A DNA stretch of 64,000 bases from the NCBI RefSeq assembly GCF_000411975.1, contig NZ_ASXG01000079.1, forward strand, positions 1 to 64,000, written 5' to 3'. Numbering within the stretch: position 1 is the stretch's first letter; each line of letters opens with the position of its first letter. Source of the stretch: Amycolatopsis orientalis DSM 43388 (GTDB lineage Bacteria > Actinomycetota > Actinomycetes > Mycobacteriales > Pseudonocardiaceae). Made by a program: the position numbers and the translations under genes. Shown here one piece after another: positions 59,449 to 64,000 of this stretch. The notes beneath the pieces were generated by a model. That model saw only the letters and a list, made by a program, of their open reading frames with translations, ran no database searches and was not told the origin of the DNA.

Positions 59449-61506
59449 ATGACCTACCGGGTCGCCATGGACATCGGCGGCACCTTCACCGACGTGGTCG
59501 TCCACGACGGCGCGACGCGGCGGCTGCACGCGGGCAAGGTGCTCACCACCCCCGACGACCTCGCGCGCGGCGTTTTCGGCGCGCTCGAAGGGTTCGACCT
59601 GCCGTTCCCGGAGATCGAGTTCTTCGTGCACGGCACCACGCAGGGCCTGAACGCGCTGCTCGAACGACGCGGCGCGAACGTGCTGATCCTGACCACGAAG
59701 GGGATCGGCGACGTCTACCGGATCGCGCGCGGCAATCGAAACCGGCTGTTCGACCTGCACTACCGCAAGCCCGAACCGCTCGTCGGGCCGGAGGCGGTCG
59801 CGGAGGTCGCCGGGCGGCTCGACGCCACCGGCGCCGAACTCGAACCGCTCGACGAGGACGCCGTGCGGCTGGTCGCGAAGCGTGTGCGGGAAGAGGGTTT
59901 CGAGGCCGTCGCGGTGTGCTTCCTGTTCTCCTACTTGGATTCCGGGCACGAGCGGCGGGCCGGCGAGATCCTGCGCGACGAACTCGGCGACGACGCGCTG
60001 GTCGTGCTCTCCCATGAGGTCGCGCCGGAATGGCGGGAGTACGAGCGGACGTCGACGGCGGTGCTCGAGGCCTACACCGGCCCGTCGGTGCATCGTTACC
60101 TCGACCGCATCGAAGCGCGGTTCACCGAGAAGGGGCTGCATGTCCCGGTGCACGTCATGCAGTCCTCCGGCGGTCTGGTCAACGCCGGGTTCGCGCGGCG
60201 GCACCCGTTGCAGACGCTGCTGTCCGGTCCGGTCGGCGGCACGATGGGCGGCGTCGCGGCGGCGAAGCTGCTCGGCCGTCCGGACCTGATCTGCGTGGAC
60301 ATGGGCGGGACCTCGTTCGACGTGTCCCTGGTGATGGACTACGCCGCCGACGTCTCGCCGGACGGCGAGGCGGAGGGTTTTCCGCTGCTGATGCCGCTGG
60401 TCAACCTGCACACCGTCGGCGCGGGCGGCGGTTCGCTCGCGTACGCCGAGGGGGACGCGCTGCGCGTCGGTCCCGAATCGGCGGGCGCGGTGCCCGGTCC
60501 GGCGTGCTACGGCCGCGGCGGCACGCAGGCGACGGTCACCGACGCGAACTGCGTGCTCGGCCGGGTCGATCCGGAATCGTTCGCCGGCGGCGGCATGCCG
60601 CTCGATCTCGGCGCGGCGCGCACCGCGGTCTCGACGCTGGCCCGGCAGCTCGACATGGACCCGGTCGAGCTCGCGTCCGGCATCTGCGACGTGGGCAATG
60701 CCAAGATGGCGCAGGCGATCCGCACCTTGACCGTCGAGCACGGCCGCGAGCCGGGCCAGTTCGCGCTGCTCGCGTTCGGCGGCGCGGGACCGATGCACGC
60801 GGCGTTCATCGCGCAGGAAATCGGCATCACCGAGGTGATCGTGCCGCGGTTCCCCGGTGCGTTCTCGGCGTGGGGCATGCTCGAGGCGGACGTCCGGCGG
60901 GACTTCACGATGCAGTTCTTCGCCAATGGAGCCGAACTCGACACCACCGCCCTGCGCACCGCCCTCGATTCGCTGCGCGACCAGGCGCTGGAAGCGTTGC
61001 GGGAACAGGGAATCCCGGAAGACCGGCGGTCGGTGACGCACGGCGTCGACATGCGGTACGAAAGCCAGGACTACACGCTGACCGTGCCGATCCTGGACGA
61101 CGATCCGGTCGACAGCCCGGAGTTTCTGCCCGTGGTCGAAGCTCGCTTCGCCGAGATCCACCACCAGCGCTACGGCCACGCCACTCCCGGCGCGCCAGTG
61201 CAGTTCGTCGCGCTCCGCACCACCGGACACGGCGTCGTCGACCGGTCCGCCGCGTCCGCCGAAGCCAGCGCCGAACGACCGGACCCGGTGGTCCGCGACG
61301 TCGTTTTCGCCGGTCGGGCGGTGCCCACGACGATCGTGGCGCGTTCCTCGCTCGCCCCGGGCAGCCGGTTGTCCGGACCCGCGATCGTGCACGAGGAAAC
61401 CGCCACCACCGTCGTCCCGCCCGACGCCGAACTCGCCGTCGACGACCACGGATTCCTGGTCGTCACCCTCGCGGCCGCCGACCACCTGCAGGAGGACCAC
61501 GCGTGA
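59449..61506 (+). CDS. hyuA: Hydantoinase/oxoprolinase family protein, HyuA type
   Basis: 685 aa. ASKHA-type nucleotide-binding N-terminus MDIGGTFTDVVVHD, VHGTTQGLNALLERRG, a second part LICVDMGGTSFDVSLVMD, and LLAFGGAGPMHAAFIAQEIG. This is the ATP-dependent subunit of N-methylhydantoinase, 5-oxoprolinase or acetophenone carboxylase-type enzymes. ATG at 59449 with AAGGAG. It overlaps hyuB by 4 bp (GTGA). Confidence 0.94.
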   Translation: MTYRVAMDIGGTFTDVVVHDGATRRLHAGKVLTTPDDLARGVFGALEGFDLPFPEIEFFVHGTTQGLNALLERRGANVLILTTKGIGDVYRIARGNRNRLFDLHYRKPEPLVGPEAVAEVAGRLDATGAELEPLDEDAVRLVAKRVREEGFEAVAVCFLFSYLDSGHERRAGEILRDELGDDALVVLSHEVAPEWREYERTSTAVLEAYTGPSVHRYLDRIEARFTEKGLHVPVHVMQSSGGLVNAGFARRHPLQTLLSGPVGGTMGGVAAAKLLGRPDLICVDMGGTSFDVSLVMDYAADVSPDGEAEGFPLLMPLVNLHTVGAGGGSLAYAEGDALRVGPESAGAVPGPACYGRGGTQATVTDANCVLGRVDPESFAGGGMPLDLGAARTAVSTLARQLDMDPVELASGICDVGNAKMAQAIRTLTVEHGREPGQFALLAFGGAGPMHAAFIAQEIGITEVIVPRFPGAFSAWGMLEADVRRDFTMQFFANGAELDTTALRTALDSLRDQALEALREQGIPEDRRSVTHGVDMRYESQDYTLTVPILDDDPVDSPEFLPVVEARFAEIHHQRYGHATPGAPVQFVALRTTGHGVVDRSAASAEASAERPDPVVRDVVFAGRAVPTTIVARSSLAPGSRLSGPAIVHEETATTVVPPDAELAVDDHGFLVVTLAAADHLQEDHA

Positions 61507-63092
61507 GCATCAGCCCCGTCACCACCGAAATCATCCGCTCAGCGCTGATCCAGGCGGCCGAGGACATGAACATGACCCTGATCCGGTCGTCCTACACGCC
61601 GACGATCTACGAGGGCAAGGACTGCGCCGTGGCGCTGCTGGACCGGAACCACCGCGTCCTCGGCCAGTCGTCGGGGCTGCCGATTTTCCTGGGGAACCTG
61701 GAGATCTGCACGAGTCACACCGAGGACTTGTTCGGCGCGGGCGTCTGGCAGCCCGGCGACGTGTGGGTGCTCAACGACTCCTACATCGGCGGCACGCACC
61801 TCAACGACTGCACGGTGTACGCGCCGATTTTCGTCGACGACGAGCTGGTCGGCTTCGCGGCTTCGCGCGCGCATTGGATCGACATGGGCTCCAAGGACCC
61901 CGGCGGTTCGATGGATTCCACCGACATCTACCAAGAAGGCCTCCGGATGGGGCCGACGCGGATCGTCGCGGGCGGCGTCGAATGCGCTGACATCCTGCGG
62001 CTGATCGAGACGAACGTGCGCTTCCCGTACGTCACCCTCGGCGACATGCGTGCGCAGATCGCCTGCGCCCGGATGGGCGTGCGGCGGCTGGGCGAGCTGT
62101 TCGCCCGCTACGGTGCGGAAACCGTCGACGCGGCGCGCGAGCAGATCTTCGCCCAGACCGAACGGCTGGAGCGGGAACGGATCGCGGCGATCCCGGACGG
62201 CGAGTACGAGGCGACCGGATATCTGGACAACGACGCGATCGACCCGGACACGCCGCTGAAGGTGCGCGTGCGAGTGGTCGTCGAGGGCGAATCGATGACG
62301 ATCGACCTCACCGATTGTGCCGACCAGGCCGCCGGTCCGGTCAACTGCGGGCGCTCCCAGGCGATTTCGGCCGCGCGGGTCGGGTACAAACTGCTGATCT
62401 CGCCGCAGGTGAGCCTTAACGGCGGTTCGTTCGCGCCGTTGGACGTGCAGGTCCGCGACGGTTCGATGCTCGGCGCGCGGGAGCCCGCCGCCTGCCAGTA
62501 CTACTACTCGAGCCTGGGCATGCTGATCGACCTGGTGGTGGCCGCGCTGGCGCCCGCGATGCCGGACCGCGTCGCCGCGGCCAGCTACGGCGATTCGATG
62601 ATCGTCCAGTTCGCCGGGGACCATCCGCGGACCGGCGAACCGTTCGTGACGCTGGAGGCGACCGTCGGCGGCTGGGGCGCCTGGGAGGGCGGCGACGGCG
62701 AGACGGCGCTGATCAACAACGTCAACGGCTCGCTGCGCGACCTGCCGGTCGAGGTCGTGGAAACGCTGTATCCGGTGCGGGTGAACGAATACCGCATCCG
62801 CACCGGCTCGGGCGGCGCGGGCCGCTGGCGCGGGGGCGACGGCGTGATCCGGGAGTACGTGATGGAGGCGGATCAGGATCTGTCGCTGTGGTGGGAGCGG
62901 TCGGTGACGCCGGCGTGGGGCCTGTTCGGCGGGTCGGCCGGTGCGCCGCCGCGGGTGGTGCTGAACCCCGGGACGCCGGATGCCCGGGAGATGCTGAAGG
63001 TGAACAGCCTCCGGGTGCACCGGGGGGACGTGCTGCGGTGCGAATCCGGCGGGGGAGGAGGGTACGGAGTTCCGGAACCTGCTGGGGCGTAA
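61503..63092 (+). CDS. hyuB: Hydantoinase B/oxoprolinase family protein, HyuB type
   Basis: 529 aa, GTG start overlapping the hyuA stop. Signature [47 protein letters not shown] and C-terminal [17 protein letters not shown]. Forms the active complex with HyuA to open a cyclic amide, or to carboxylate a ketone, at ATP cost. Exact substrate cannot be told from sequence. A terminator follows. Confidence 0.94.
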   Translation: MSISPVTTEIIRSALIQAAEDMNMTLIRSSYTPTIYEGKDCAVALLDRNHRVLGQSSGLPIFLGNLEICTSHTEDLFGAGVWQPGDVWVLNDSYIGGTHLNDCTVYAPIFVDDELVGFAASRAHWIDMGSKDPGGSMDSTDIYQEGLRMGPTRIVAGGVECADILRLIETNVRFPYVTLGDMRAQIACARMGVRRLGELFARYGAETVDAAREQIFAQTERLERERIAAIPDGEYEATGYLDNDAIDPDTPLKVRVRVVVEGESMTIDLTDCADQAAGPVNCGRSQAISAARVGYKLLISPQVSLNGGSFAPLDVQVRDGSMLGAREPAACQYYYSSLGMLIDLVVAALAPAMPDRVAAASYGDSMIVQFAGDHPRTGEPFVTLEATVGGWGAWEGGDGETALINNVNGSLRDLPVEVVETLYPVRVNEYRIRTGSGGAGRWRGGDGVIREYVMEADQDLSLWWERSVTPAWGLFGGSAGAPPRVVLNPGTPDAREMLKVNSLRVHRGDVLRCESGGGGGYGVPEPAGA

Positions 63093-63102
63093 CCGGACCT
63101 TG

Positions 63103-63135
63103 GCCGGGCCGGGAGATTCGGTCTTCCGGCCCGGC
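63103..63135 (+). terminator. Terminator after hyuB
   Basis: Stem of 14 pairs (10 perfect G/C pairs 63103-63112 with 63126-63135, then one G-T and three more pairs) closing a 5-nt loop, starting 11 bp after the hyuB stop. It may also serve the convergent Nudix gene. Confidence 0.7.
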
Positions 63136-63200
63136 GTTCGTGCCAAAGCTGCGCGGCCGAGGGGCGATACGGCATTGCTCGGCCGCCGCAGGATGACCGT

Positions 63201-63611
63201 CTATTGTGGAGCGTCGGCTATTCGGCCGGTCTCGCGCAGGTGGTCGAAGATGATCTGGTCGACCGGGGACCCCCGGGCCCGGTCGGCGTAGGTCAGCCAG
63301 ACGATTTCCGCGATCTCGCTGCTGGGGGTCAAAATGCCGCGATAGCCGGCGGTGTAGCAGGTCATCCGGACCGCGGTGCCGGCGGCGTGGCCGTGCGCTG
63401 GGGCCTGGAAGGTGCCGAAGTAGCGGGCACTGCCGGGCGTGATGGCGACGGCGAGTTCCTCGTCGATCTCCCGGACGAGAGTCTGCAGATCGGTCTCGCC
63501 GGGTTCGCGTTTGCCGCCGGGCAGGTAGTAGACGTCCTTTCCCCGGGAGCGGGTGCTGAGGATCTTGCCCGCGTCGAACCGGATCCAGGCGATCTTGTCG
63601 ATGACGGTCAC
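63201..63611 (-). CDS. Nudix hydrolase
   Basis: 136 aa. The Nudix box GGKREPGETDLQTLVREIDEEL (about residues 32-53) is complete (G-x5-E-x7-R-E-x2-E-E). GTG start at 63611 with AAAGGA upstream. Cleaves nucleoside diphosphate-linked compounds; substrate unknown. Converges on hyuB and is divergent from the HAD-like gene. Confidence 0.9.
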   Translation of the reverse strand: MTVIDKIAWIRFDAGKILSTRSRGKDVYYLPGGKREPGETDLQTLVREIDEELAVAITPGSARYFGTFQAPAHGHAAGTAVRMTCYTAGYRGILTPSSEIAEIVWLTYADRARGSPVDQIIFDHLRETGRIADAPQ

Positions 63612-63693
63612 GGGGCGTCCTTTCGCGGAGGCGTACGCCGGTGAAGGTAGCCGTCGAGGCGGGGGCGGTCCAACTGGATATGCTGGCAGCGCA

Positions 63694-64000
63694 ATGGAAT
63701 CGTCATCTGGCCGCCCGGTGCTCTTCCTCGACGTCGACGGAACGCTGCTGCCGTTCGGGCCGGGCCGCGCTTCGCCGGTGGGCGAGCCGGGTGCTCTGCT
63801 CGATCGACTGGATTGCCGGTTGGGGCGGCGGCTCACCTCGCTGTCCGCCGGCCTGGTGTGGGCGACGACGTGGGAGGACGAGGCCAACACCGAGCTCGCG
63901 GCGCGGCTCGGCCTGCCGCCGCTGCCGGTCGTGCGCTGGCCGGAATCTTCGCCGGAGACAGAACGCGAAGACCGGTGGTTCGGCGTGCACTGGAAGACCC
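63694..64000 (+). CDS. HAD-like hypothetical protein (partial, runs off the window)
   Basis: 102 codons visible from the ATG at 63694. VLFLDVDGTLLPFG near residue 9 is HAD motif I (DxDGT). The following segment SAGLVWATTWEDEANTELAARLGLPPLPVV resembles actinomycete HAD-domain proteins of unknown role with motif II in VWATTW. The rest lies beyond base 64000. Confidence 0.8.
   Translation, partial: MESSSGRPVLFLDVDGTLLPFGPGRASPVGEPGALLDRLDCRLGRRLTSLSAGLVWATTWEDEANTELAARLGLPPLPVVRWPESSPETEREDRWFGVHWKT

Overview
The window is a high-GC actinomycete chromosome segment. Codon use, leaderless-type promoters, mycothiol- and MmpS-type proteins, an ECF41 sigma factor and the dense set of LacI, TetR, PucR and MarR regulators fit the Pseudonocardiaceae, probably Amycolatopsis; this assignment is inference. 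I see no rRNA, tRNA, CRISPR array, transposase or integrase. Most of the window is ordinary chromosome packed with transport and catabolic genes. The structural oddities cluster at 30.5-33.6 kb and 49.9-50.7 kb.

Layout. 0-6.6 kb: a minus-strand operon for a P-type Mg2+ ATPase (mgtA), an MgtC protein and an ABC transporter without a binding protein. It is preceded by a short leader ORF with two mutually exclusive hairpins and ends in a terminator at 1-30. 6.6-14.4 kb: ArsR regulator, mycothiol-nitroreductase-like DsbA protein, hydrolase, XRE regulator, membrane protein, NmrA/AraC divergent pair, and ECF41 sigma factor/azoreductase divergent pair. 14.4-20.3 kb: a secreted GH3 glucosidase with a frameshift after its signal peptide, dienelactone hydrolase, PhoU and a PAP2 phosphatase. 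20.3-30.7 kb: MmpS-like lipoprotein coupled to an FtsW-type protein, HxlR/hydrolase, a RecB-nuclease-like protein, EamA/LysR, an FAD oxidase, a quinone oxidoreductase, RidA, a metallo-hydrolase and a PPOX flavoprotein.

30.5-33.6 kb: 244-bp tandem duplications of the PPOX gene tail, a 22-bp-stem hairpin, a few small genes (an M50-like peptidase, a zinc-ribbon protein) and ~48-bp repeats. 33.6-36.7 kb: membrane protein and MarR/MFS pair, the MFS protein carrying a carboxypeptidase-regulatory tail.

36.7-48.4 kb: a ten-gene minus-strand operon running from a LacI regulator with twin operators, through a sugar-type ABC importer (two permeases and a lipoprotein, no ATPase), two ADP-ribosylglycohydrolase-family enzymes, a ribokinase-like kinase, an unusual formylglycine-generating-enzyme-like fusion, a CaiB CoA-transferase and a CitE-like CoA lyase. 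Five consecutive junctions are 4-bp ATGA overlaps. This is the best candidate for an undescribed system, probably uptake and dismantling of a ribosylated acid. A perfect 59-bp palindrome sits in frame inside its fusion gene.

48.5-52.4 kb: TetR and an ABC ATPase/FtsX-type permease pair separated by 769 bp of ~100-bp repeats, then a monooxygenase-like protein. 52.4-63.1 kb: two catabolic islands, amidohydrolase/MHS transporter/PucR and LacI/MFS/HyuA/HyuB. The window ends with a Nudix hydrolase and the start of a HAD-like gene.
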